This document shows positions 1-5,071 of a stretch of DNA of 5,071 nucleotides, piece by piece. Numbering within the stretch: the stretch's first letter is position 1; each line of letters begins with the position of its first letter. Below the pieces are notes generated by a model, which was not told the DNA's origin, did no database searches, and saw only the letters and a program-made list of their open reading frames with translations. The translations under genes and the position numbers were made by a program. Source of the stretch: Ruminococcus sp. UBA7477 (GTDB lineage: Bacteria; Bacillota; Clostridia; Oscillospirales; Ruminococcaceae); NCBI GenBank assembly GCA_002479715.1, contig DLOT01000043.1, positions 1-5,071 on the forward strand. The letters run 5' to 3'.

Positions 1-664
1 CTGTGTCGCTGTCGCAGACAGCGTGGCCAAGGCCGGCAAACATCGAGGTCGCCGGATCGTAAAAGGTCATAGTTCCGATGCCGGCAGAGCTGTCACGGAT
101 GTTTATTCCCGCCTTGTAAACGCCGCAGGAAAGCTTTGGCGTTAAGATCAGCGTTTTTTGCTCGCCCTCACGGCTTATAATAAGCTCAGTGGGACGTCCG
201 CCGCTGTTCATAACAACATTTGAAAGCTGCTCGTTGGTTGCAACAGCAACGCCTCCTGCCGACAGGATAACATCGCCGACTTTTAGTCCGCACTCCTTTG
301 CAGGGCAGCAGCCGTCAACGTCAAACAGCCCGACGACCACAGCGCCTTCAGCTTCAAGCTTTATCCCGAAGGGATTTCCTCCCGCCAAAACAACGGGAGC
401 CGAAACGCTTTTTGCAGTAACGCTTTTTATGGGAATGCTTCCCCACAGCTTCAGTATCCTGGTCTGAGAAATACCTGCCGATGCAGCTTTGCTTTCGCCG
501 CCCTCTTCGGCAGTTATAAAGCTCATTGAGCAAAAACGCAGTGAGCCGTTTGAATCGACCAGAAAGCAGTCCGGCAGATAGCCAGCGACGCTGTTTACCA
601 AAATCAGCAGAAGCAGCGAGACAGCAGCTGTCAGCGCGGTAAAAATACGAATTGTTTTTCTCAT
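1..664 (-). CDS. spoIVB: SpoIVB-type sporulation serine peptidase, N-terminal part (runs off left edge)
   Basis: This is the N-terminal 221 codons of a SpoIVB (family S55) peptidase. In the known family it is made in the forespore, secreted to the intermembrane space, and signals to the mother cell by cleaving SpoIVFA, which releases the SpoIVFB protease that activates pro-sigma-K. Visible here are a basic start (MRK), an uncleaved-anchor-like hydrophobic stretch at about residues 7-28, a linker, and a PDZ-like domain at about residues 98-175 with GLKVGDVILSAGG at 126-138. The start of the S55 domain follows: GIGTMTFYDP (195-204) and GLGHAVCDSDT (211-221), with H214 as the predicted catalytic His. 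The catalytic Ser lies beyond the edge. The ATG at 662-664 is fixed by an in-frame TAA six bases upstream; no strong Shine-Dalgarno is visible. Seven cysteines fall in this part (residues 33, 45, 119, 120, 125, 180, 217). In many relatives spo0A follows spoIVB, so it may lie just left of the window. Identification is firm; the promoter was not found. Confidence 0.93.
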   Translation of the reverse strand, partial: MRKTIRIFTALTAAVSLLLLILVNSVAGYLPDCFLVDSNGSLRFCSMSFITAEEGGESKAASAGISQTRILKLWGSIPIKSVTAKSVSAPVVLAGGNPFGIKLEAEGAVVVGLFDVDGCCPAKECGLKVGDVILSAGGVAVATNEQLSNVVMNSGGRPTELIISREGEQKTLILTPKLSCGVYKAGINIRDSSAGIGTMTFYDPATSMFAGLGHAVCDSDT

Positions 665-932
665 TTTTTATCTGTGTTCAAGGCCCGCTGCAAACGCAAA
701 AGCCTTGCCTTTCTTTTGTTCTGTTGTTTTGCTGAAAGCAACGCTTTCGGCGCGCTCTTACGCAGTCAGCACCGCACAAAATAACAGCAAAGCGCACGTT
801 TTCGCGGTCTGCGCACGCTCTGCGGCTTTTCTGACGCGATGTTAACCTTATCATTTGCCGCGCCGCAAAGATAATTCGCCTTGCGGTCAAAGTATTATTT
901 TCATTGGAAGCCTTGGAAATAAAAAAATATGC

Positions 933-961
933 TTGCATTTCGACCGCCGTGTTGCTATAAT
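933..961 (+). promoter_or_regulatory. Sigma-A-type extended -10 promoter of the 208-codon membrane-protein gene
   Basis: The -10 box is a perfect TATAAT (956-961) preceded by TG at 953-954, an extended -10 TGn element. The -35 is a weak TTGCAT (933-938), matching consensus only in its first three bases, at the ideal 17-base spacing. The extended -10 would compensate for the weak -35. Transcription would start near 967-969, giving a leader of about 55 bases before the ATG at 1023. Confidence 0.75.
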
Positions 962-962
962 A

Positions 963-978
963 GGATATACGAATATCC
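963..978. repeat. Palindrome GGATAT-ACGA-ATATCC at the predicted transcription start
   Basis: A perfect 6-base inverted repeat with a 4-base centre begins two bases after the -10 box and spans the expected start site. It could be a protein-binding operator that blocks initiation. If transcription starts at its left edge it could instead form a short 5'-end hairpin. The arms are short, so chance is possible. Confidence 0.4.
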
Positions 979-1022
979 CAAGAAAAAGCTTGCTTATTTT
1001 TTACTGTGAAACGGAGAATGTT

Positions 1023-1649
1023 ATGTCAAAAAAATCCAGACTGCGCGCCGCAAAGGCTAAGCAGCTCGAACAACAAAGGCTCTTTGAAAAAGAAGAGGCC
1101 GAGCTGGAAAAGCGCGCGAAAATTTCCTCTGAAAGCCGCGCCGTTAAAAAATATAAAAAGGCAGCCGCTAAAAAAGAGGCGCTTATCTTCAAAATACTCA
1201 AAGCGGTAATGCTCGTCCCATATGCAGTCAACGGGCTGTTTTTCGGCCTGATAACGGTCATAGCAGTCCTTACGATCGGCCTTAACGGGATAAGCGACGG
1301 CATGGCCTACGCGATATTGGGGGCTGACGCCGCGATGACCGTCGGAATAGTATTTACATTTTTGCAAAAATATATAGCGGGCTTTGTTTTCTCGGCAGGA
1401 GGCAGTCTTCTGCTTTTCGGCGTCGGGGTGAGATTTGTTTCCAAGATCCGCTTTTATATGAGCAACTACTATGTTGATCCCGAAAATAGGGATATGGACG
1501 TAAAATATATGCTCTACTTCTATCCCGTGCTTCTGGTAGCGGTCTGCTCGGCTGCCATGCTGACTGTCGTTATTGTCGGAAAGATCCGCCGCCGCAAGCG
1601 CGAAAAGGACCGCTTCAACAACAGCCCTGTCAAGAGCATCATAGACTGA
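1023..1649 (+). CDS. Unrecognised four-helix membrane protein with charged N-terminal region (208 aa)
   Basis: I do not recognise this family. The start is ATG at 1023, with GGAG at 1013-1016 and a 6-base gap. An in-frame ATG at 855 would add 56 codons, but that extension crosses the promoter at 933-961 and lacks a comparable ribosome site. Residues 1-55 are strongly charged and helical (SKKSRLRAAKAKQLEQQRL then EKEEAELEKR), suggesting a short amphipathic or coiled-coil segment on the cytoplasmic side. Four hydrophobic segments follow at about residues 61-88, 94-114, 117-138 and 164-186. Between the third and fourth is a polar loop, YMSNYYVDPENRDMDVKY (145-162). The C-terminus is basic (KIRRRKREKDR, 187-197). 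Even helix count and the positive-inside rule put both termini in the cytoplasm. It diverges from spoIVB and has its own promoter. No catalytic motif is visible. It could be a small envelope or stress-related membrane protein, but nothing in the sequence decides this. Confidence 0.8.
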   Translation: MSKKSRLRAAKAKQLEQQRLFEKEEAELEKRAKISSESRAVKKYKKAAAKKEALIFKILKAVMLVPYAVNGLFFGLITVIAVLTIGLNGISDGMAYAILGADAAMTVGIVFTFLQKYIAGFVFSAGGSLLLFGVGVRFVSKIRFYMSNYYVDPENRDMDVKYMLYFYPVLLVAVCSAAMLTVVIVGKIRRRKREKDRFNNSPVKSIID

Positions 1650-1672
1650 AGCGCACCATTTTTCTGTGAAAA

Positions 1673-1700
1673 AATTGAAATTGTTACCTAATTGTAATTG
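1673..1700 (+). repeat. Paired AATTG direct repeats upstream of the -35 box
   Basis: AATTG occurs at 1673-1677, 1679-1683, 1690-1694 and 1696-1700. This makes two AATTG-N-AATTG units whose starts are 17 bases apart. The last copy is also the left arm of the inverted repeat over the -35 box. The arrangement could be a regulator-binding site, or simply AT-rich sequence acting as an UP-like element. Confidence 0.4.
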
Positions 1701-1711
1701 ACATCAATTAC
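1694..1711. promoter_or_regulatory. Operator-like inverted repeat GTAATTG-ACAT-CAATTAC over the -35 box
   Basis: A perfect 7-base inverted repeat with a 4-base centre contains the whole -35 hexamer TTGACA (1698-1703). A dimeric repressor bound here would block RNA polymerase. The regulator is unknown; size and AT-rich symmetry would suit a MarR- or TetR-like protein, but no regulator gene is in the window. Confidence 0.5.
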
Positions 1712-1726
1712 GGCAGATGATATAAT
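1698..1726 (+). promoter_or_regulatory. Fully consensus sigma-A promoter of the acyltransferase operon
   Basis: TTGACA (1698-1703) and TATAAT (1721-1726) both match consensus exactly and are separated by 17 bases. A TG at 1718-1719 adds an extended -10 element. Transcription should begin near 1732-1734, leaving a leader of about 60 bases before the TTG start at 1792. Such a complete match predicts high basal strength, which makes the overlapping inverted repeat more likely to be a control site. Confidence 0.88.
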
Positions 1727-1732
1727 GGAATA

Positions 1733-1760
1733 CAAGCTTGAAAAAGATAGAAAAAGCTTG
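1733..1760 (+). promoter_or_regulatory. Leader hairpin at the 5' end of the operon transcript
   Basis: CAAGCTT at 1733-1739 pairs perfectly with AAGCTTG at 1754-1760 around a 14-base purine-rich loop. Because the predicted transcription start is at about 1733, the stem would sit at the very 5' end of the mRNA, where such stems are known to protect Firmicute transcripts from 5'-dependent decay. The same bases also form a direct repeat, AAGCTTGAA, at 1734-1742 and 1754-1762. Confidence 0.45.
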
Positions 1761-1776
1761 AATCGGGAGCAAAAAT

Positions 1777-1782
1777 AAGGAG
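1777..1782 (+). promoter_or_regulatory. Ribosome binding site that fixes the TTG start of the MBOAT gene
   Basis: AAGGAG lies 9 bases before the TTG at 1792. No ATG or GTG is better placed, and the resulting N-terminus MVFADLFFLYFFLPL matches the usual MVFSS-type opening of AlgI/DltB-like proteins, so the TTG start is well supported. Confidence 0.8.
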
Positions 1783-1791
1783 CATCATAAA

Positions 1792-3213
1792 TTGGTATTT
1801 GCAGATTTGTTCTTTCTGTATTTCTTTCTTCCTTTGTGTCTGGTCTGCTATTTTGCCACAAAGAAGCTTAAATACAGGAACTGGGTCTTGATCGTCTTTT
1901 CATTGGTATTTTATGCATGGGGAGAGCCTTTGTGGGTGCTTTTGCTGCTGTTCAGCGCGATGGTCAACTGGCTTATCGGCCTGCTGATAGGGCAGAATAA
2001 CGAAAGTGTCGGCGCAAAGATCGCTCTTGCTGTTGCACTGGTATATAATATCGGCGCGCTCGGCGTGTTCAAATACAGCGAGTTCATCGTCGAAAATATA
2101 AATGCGTTGGCAGGAACCGCCTTCAAGGCTCCGGGCGTAACGCTTCCCATCGGAATAAGCTTTTATACTTTCCAGATATTATCCTATGTGATCGACGTTT
2201 ACTGGGGTAAGGTCCCTGCTCAGAAAAGCTTTTACAAATTCCTGATGTATATTTCGCTCTTTCCGCAGCTTGTGGCAGGGCCTATCGTTCGCTATGCGGA
2301 TATCGCCGCGGAGATAGACAACCGCCGCACAAAGCTCACCGATCTGAGCGAGGGTTTTTCGCGCCTTATTGTCGGCGTTGCAAAAAAGGTCATCGTCGCG
2401 AATAATCTCAACACCATAGTTTTGTCTATGTTCGGTGAAGCAAGCGACGGATACCTCGGGCTGAAGACGGTTTCCACAGTCGGAACATGGTACGGACTGG
2501 CAGTTATCGCGCTGTGGTATTACTTCGACTTTTCGGGCTATTCGGATATAGCCATCGGCTTGGGAAGGATCTTCGGCTTCCACTTCAACGAAAACTTCAA
2601 CTATCCCTACATATCGAAGAGTATAACCGAGTTCTGGCAGAGATGGCACATCTCCCTCGGAAGCTTCTTCCGCGACTATCTGCTCTATGTTCCGATCTTC
2701 GGCAAGAGAAGAAAATACGGCGGACTGTTTCTCGTCTGGTTCTGCACGGGTCTCTGGCACGGAGCAAGCTGGAACTTCATCCTCTGGGGACTTTACTACG
2801 GTCTGTTCATAGTCATTGAAATGAAGATCGGCAAAAAGAGGATGAAAAAGATGCCCGCTGTTTTGGCGCATCTTTATACTCTTGCGGTCATATGCATAGG
2901 CTATGGCATATTCTACTTTGAGGATATGAAGGCGATAGGCAGATTTTTCAAGAGCCTTGCAGGCTTCGGCGGAAACGGCTTTATCGACGCCGTCACCAAA
3001 ACGAGCATAACGAATAATCTGTTCCTTCTGCTGGCGGCCGTTATACTCTCGACCCCTGTTATCGGCAAGATCAAGGAGCTTGGCAAAAAGAGCGTCGGCG
3101 CCTGCGCGGTACTCAGCACAGCGCAGATCGTCTGCAACGCCGCCATGCTTATTATCAGCAGTCTGCTGCTGTTAAATAACACAAACAATCCGTTTTTGTA
3201 TTTCAGGTTCTAA
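1792..3213 (+). CDS. MBOAT family O-acyltransferase (AlgI/DltB-like), TTG start
   Basis: This 473-residue polytopic membrane protein has the usual AlgI-family length. Family members move an acyl group across the membrane and onto a surface or exported polymer with an SGNH-type partner. Diagnostic blocks are MVFADLFFLYFFLPL (1-15), KYSEFI (94-99), LPIGISFYTFQILSYVIDVY (118-137), FPQLVAGPIVRY (157-168), FDFSGYSDIAIGLGRIFGF (245-263), FWQRWHISLGSFFRDY (281-296) and GLWHGASWNFILWG (320-333). H286 and H323 are the two conserved histidines; H323 corresponds to the essential MBOAT His. The C-terminus NNPFLYFRF is also typical of the family. The segment after FFRDY reads LLYVPIFGKRRKYGG instead of the common YIPLGG form, a mild divergence. 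At least ten hydrophobic segments are visible. It is the first gene of an operon with a DHHW protein (18 bases downstream) and an FkbH-like protein. The absence of dltA or alginate genes in view argues against calling it dltB or algI; acyl donor and acceptor are unknown. Confidence 0.93.
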   Translation: MVFADLFFLYFFLPLCLVCYFATKKLKYRNWVLIVFSLVFYAWGEPLWVLLLLFSAMVNWLIGLLIGQNNESVGAKIALAVALVYNIGALGVFKYSEFIVENINALAGTAFKAPGVTLPIGISFYTFQILSYVIDVYWGKVPAQKSFYKFLMYISLFPQLVAGPIVRYADIAAEIDNRRTKLTDLSEGFSRLIVGVAKKVIVANNLNTIVLSMFGEASDGYLGLKTVSTVGTWYGLAVIALWYYFDFSGYSDIAIGLGRIFGFHFNENFNYPYISKSITEFWQRWHISLGSFFRDYLLYVPIFGKRRKYGGLFLVWFCTGLWHGASWNFILWGLYYGLFIVIEMKIGKKRMKKMPAVLAHLYTLAVICIGYGIFYFEDMKAIGRFFKSLAGFGGNGFIDAVTKTSITNNLFLLLAAVILSTPVIGKIKELGKKSVGACAVLSTAQIVCNAAMLIISSLLLLNNTNNPFLYFRF

Positions 3214-3231
3214 GAAAGAGGATTGTGAACG

Positions 3232-4890
3232 ATGAATAATAAAGATAAAATGAACGGAAACAACAAAAACACCGGCGGATTTGTAACGGGATATAACGTC
3301 ACCAGCGACAAATCCGGCAAGGAGACCATCAACCTCAGCATCGACTCGGAGAAGCTCCGCCGTATCCGCGAACAGCAGCAAAAGGAACGCCGGAAGCAGT
3401 CCCGCAAAAAGGCTGTCAAAAAAATCGGAAACAATATCCAGACCCGAATCCGGGACAGCGTAAAGGACGACGCACCGAGACCTAAGGATCCCGACCGCGA
3501 TATCAAGGCCTGCGCTTTGGAATTTCATTTCATAAACGCAGTCGCCATGATCCTGATATTTGCGGTGGCTTCGATCATTCTGCTTGTTGCAAAAAGAGAA
3601 AGCGGCATCAGCGAGCATGATAACCGCGAGCTTGCCACATTCCCGTCGTTTTCCGTTTCAGCGTGGTTCAAAGGAACATTTACCTCGGGAGTTACAGACT
3701 ATTATACCGACACGATCCCCTACAGAGAAAATCTGCTTACCTTCAATTCCCGCCTGACAAAGCTTTTCGGCATCAACCGTGACGGCGAGGAGGGCAGGGT
3801 CATCGGAAACAAGGGCGATGTCGAAAAAGAGGAGTTCACGGGAACGCTGACAACTCCGGAGATAGTCATTCACACAGGGACCCCCGCTCCGGTATCCGAC
3901 CAGCCTGACCCTATAACGACTACCCCGTCAGACAATTCATCTACGACCACTACCCCGACAGTTACCACACTGCCCGTTGATGACCCGAATGACGGCAAGC
4001 TGGAAAACGGTATCATGATAGTCGGCAGCGGCAAAAACGTCCGCGCACTCGAATGCTACGGCGGAAGCTTTGAAAACGGCAAGAAATACGCAAAGTTTGT
4101 AAATCAGTATAAGCAGGATCTCGGCGAGTATGTCAACGTATACAGCATGAGCATCCCGACTGCATTCGCATTCTACTGCCCCGATAAGTTCAAGGACGAA
4201 TACGGAAGCACCATCGATAACATCAACAACATCAGAAGCTATCTCAGCGGCGTTGTCGATATCGACGCCTACGGCGCTCTGTCGGAACACACCTCCGAAT
4301 ACATCTACTCGCGCACAGACCACCACTGGCAGCCTCTCGGCGCTTATTATGCCGCGCAGAAGTTCGCTCAGGCGGCTCAGGTACCGTTTGACGATCTCTC
4401 GACCTACGAAAAGGTAGTCGAGGAGGATTTTGTCGGAACTCTCTACGCCTACAGCAACTACGAGGAGGAGCTTGCAAACAACCCCGATTCGTTTACCTAC
4501 TATAAGCCCGACAACACCGACAGCCTTAAAGTCACCTACTACGACACCGACTTCAAAAACGGTCAGAAGAGCCAACTGTTCTTCAAGGCCGCTCAGAAGA
4601 TCAATCTCTACAGCACCTTCCTCGGCTCTGACACAAAGATCGCCGAGATCAGAACAGGCTGCGGAAACGGCAGGACGCTCGTTATCTTCAAGGACAGCTT
4701 CGGAAACGCGCTCGTACCCTTCCTGACAAATTCCTTTGACACTATCTACGTTGTTGACCTCAGATACTTCACGCCCAACGCGATAAGCTTCTGCAAGCAG
4801 GTCGGCGCTACCGACGTTCTGTTCGCGACCTGTATGTTCACCTGCACAAGCAAGAAGGTCAACTATATCGAAAACATCAGAGTTCAGTAA
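3232..4890 (+). CDS. DHHW/AlgX-like SGNH-type acyltransfer partner protein, membrane-anchored
   Basis: This 552-residue protein is the likely extracytoplasmic partner of the MBOAT. The ATG at 3232 follows AAAGAGGA (3215-3222) by 9 bases; a second ATG at codon 7 is less well placed. Residues 1-98 are polar and basic, with a charged helical stretch at 38-66, and should be cytoplasmic. One membrane helix lies at about 99-119. The outer part opens with ISEHDNRELATFPSF (126-140) and YYTDTIPYRENLL (157-169), typical of the DHHW/AlgX family. A Thr/Pro/Ser/Asp-rich linker fills about 213-255. The domain resumes at GIMIVGSGKN (260-269), continues through TDHHWQPLGAYYAAQKF (362-378), and ends with FKDSFGNALVPFL (486-498) and VDLRYF (508-513). 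By analogy with AlgX, D363, H365 and S489 are the candidate catalytic triad. Family members transfer or remove acyl groups on surface glycans; which applies here is not decided by sequence. It sits 20 bases before the FkbH-like gene. Confidence 0.88.
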   Translation: MNNKDKMNGNNKNTGGFVTGYNVTSDKSGKETINLSIDSEKLRRIREQQQKERRKQSRKKAVKKIGNNIQTRIRDSVKDDAPRPKDPDRDIKACALEFHFINAVAMILIFAVASIILLVAKRESGISEHDNRELATFPSFSVSAWFKGTFTSGVTDYYTDTIPYRENLLTFNSRLTKLFGINRDGEEGRVIGNKGDVEKEEFTGTLTTPEIVIHTGTPAPVSDQPDPITTTPSDNSSTTTTPTVTTLPVDDPNDGKLENGIMIVGSGKNVRALECYGGSFENGKKYAKFVNQYKQDLGEYVNVYSMSIPTAFAFYCPDKFKDEYGSTIDNINNIRSYLSGVVDIDAYGALSEHTSEYIYSRTDHHWQPLGAYYAAQKFAQAAQVPFDDLSTYEKVVEEDFVGTLYAYSNYEEELANNPDSFTYYKPDNTDSLKVTYYDTDFKNGQKSQLFFKAAQKINLYSTFLGSDTKIAEIRTGCGNGRTLVIFKDSFGNALVPFLTNSFDTIYVVDLRYFTPNAISFCKQVGATDVLFATCMFTCTSKKVNYIENIRVQ

Positions 4891-4900
4891 ACAAATTCCC

Positions 4901-4905
4901 GGAGG
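4901..4905 (+). promoter_or_regulatory. Ribosome binding site of the FkbH-like gene
   Basis: GGAGG lies 5 bases upstream of the ATG at 4911, inside the 20-base gap after the DHHW gene. The gap has no hairpin or T-run, so the gene should be on the same transcript. Confidence 0.75.
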
Positions 4906-4910
4906 CCGTT

Positions 4911-5071
4911 ATGAAAGAGCTTGAATACCCATTTGACAGTGCCGCGCTTCTGAAAAAGCGCAGAAGTATTAAAAAAGCCCTCCTTTCGGACGGCAGTGTA
5001 AGAACCGAAAAAAGAATAGCAGTTCTCGGCGGCTCTACAACGGGCGACATCGTTTCTATGCTTGAGCTTTT
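4911..5071 (+). CDS. FkbH-like / HAD-IIIC family protein, N-terminal fragment (runs off right edge)
   Basis: The first 53 codons of a gene cut by the window edge. The opening MKELEYPFDSAALLKKRRSI (1-20) and IAVLGGSTTGDI (36-47) resemble the N-terminal, SGNH-like part of FkbH-type HAD-IIIC proteins that commonly accompany MBOAT and DHHW genes in Clostridia. In characterised FkbH systems of polyketide pathways the enzyme takes a glyceryl unit from 1,3-bisphosphoglycerate and loads it on an acyl carrier protein. The HAD domain that would carry the catalytic Asp is outside the window, so that activity is not shown here. The ribosome site GGAGG and the 20-base spacing support co-expression with the two upstream genes. 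Assignment rests on the N-terminal motif and context; the product could also be an SGNH-only protein. Confidence 0.7.
   Translation, partial: MKELEYPFDSAALLKKRRSIKKALLSDGSVRTEKRIAVLGGSTTGDIVSMLEL

Larger units (their letters stand above)
665..1022. other. Divergent intergenic region between spoIVB and the 208-codon gene
   Basis: This 358-base stretch separates two divergent genes. The half nearest the plus-strand gene holds a convincing sigma-A-type promoter and leader (933-1022). The half nearest spoIVB holds no recognisable RNA gene. I looked on the minus strand for a sigma-F or sigma-G promoter, expected for spoIVB, and could not support one. Small inverted repeats are present: GAAAGC-AAC-GCTTTC at 734-748, and CCGCAA at 863-868 with TTGCGG at 881-886. 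Neither is followed by a T-run on either strand, so they are not terminators. An Arg-rich 86-codon open frame on the minus strand (678-938) overlaps the plus-strand -35 box and is judged spurious. Confidence 0.6.
1650..1791. other. Regulatory intergenic region upstream of the acyltransferase operon
   Basis: This 142-base AT-rich stretch contains, in order, a weak AT-only hairpin (1659-1673), paired AATTG repeats (1673-1700), an inverted repeat over the -35 box, a consensus promoter, a leader hairpin and the ribosome site of the MBOAT gene. No convincing intrinsic terminator for the upstream 208-codon gene is present, so some read-through into the operon is possible. Confidence 0.7.

Noticed and set aside
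734..748. GAAAGC-AAC-GCTTTC inverted repeat as a terminator or operator
   Set aside because: Short stem with no T-tract on either strand, and no nearby promoter that it could control.
678..938. 86-codon Arg- and Cys-rich open frame on the minus strand in the divergent intergenic region
   Set aside because: Low-complexity composition, only a weak ribosome site, no family resemblance, and its start overlaps the -35 box of the plus-strand promoter.
855..1022. 56-codon upstream extension of the 208-codon membrane-protein gene
   Set aside because: It would run through the promoter at 933-961 and lacks a good ribosome site; the ATG at 1023 has GGAG at ideal spacing.
1659..1673. TTTTTC-TGT-GAAAAA hairpin after the 208-codon gene as a terminator
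   Set aside because: The stem is almost all A-T, the loop is three bases, and no T-run follows on the plus strand.
2179..2871. 230-codon antisense open frame inside the MBOAT gene
   Set aside because: It lies wholly opposite conserved MBOAT motifs and its translation resembles no protein; it is a shadow of codon bias.
1792..3213. Calling the MBOAT gene dltB or algI
   Set aside because: No dltA, dltC, dltD or alginate genes are in view; the DHHW and FkbH-like neighbours point to a different pathway.
3937..4575. 212-codon Val-rich antisense open frame inside the DHHW gene
   Set aside because: The Val-rich, repetitive composition is the reverse complement of Asn/Asp/Thr codons of the real gene, which carries the family motifs.

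Overview
The window looks like chromosomal DNA of a spore-forming Clostridia-class Firmicute, probably Oscillospiraceae/Ruminococcus-like. The evidence is a recognisable SpoIVB sporulation protease, purine-rich Shine-Dalgarno sites, consensus sigma-A-type promoters, moderate GC content, and an MBOAT / DHHW / FkbH-like gene order typical of gut and rumen clostridia. The taxonomic placement is inferred from protein resemblance, not from a search.

Layout. Positions 1-664 (minus strand) hold the N-terminal 221 codons of spoIVB; the gene runs off the left edge just after the catalytic-His motif. A 358-base divergent intergenic region (665-1022) follows and carries an extended -10 promoter (933-961) with a small palindrome at the expected transcription start. 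This promoter drives a 208-codon plus-strand gene (1023-1649) for an unrecognised four-helix membrane protein with a long charged N-terminus. A second intergenic stretch (1650-1791) carries a fully consensus, extended -10 sigma-A promoter (1698-1726). A perfect inverted repeat overlaps its -35 box, and a 5'-terminal hairpin lies in the leader.

From that promoter runs a tight plus-strand operon: an AlgI/DltB-type MBOAT O-acyltransferase (TTG start, 1792-3213), a DHHW/AlgX-like single-pass SGNH-type protein (3232-4890), and the first 53 codons of an FkbH/HAD-IIIC-like protein (4911 to the right edge). The gaps are 18 and 20 bases and show no terminator. The likely logic is an envelope acyl-transfer pathway. 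The FkbH-like protein would prepare an activated acyl unit, probably on a carrier protein encoded outside the window. The MBOAT would pass the acyl group across the membrane, and the extracytoplasmic DHHW protein would place it on a surface glycan or hydrolyse it there. Acyl group and acceptor cannot be read from the sequence.

The most notable non-coding signals are the operator-like repeat on the consensus promoter, the paired AATTG repeats upstream of it, and a 12-base motif (AGAAAAAGCTTG) found at nearly the same distance downstream of both promoters.
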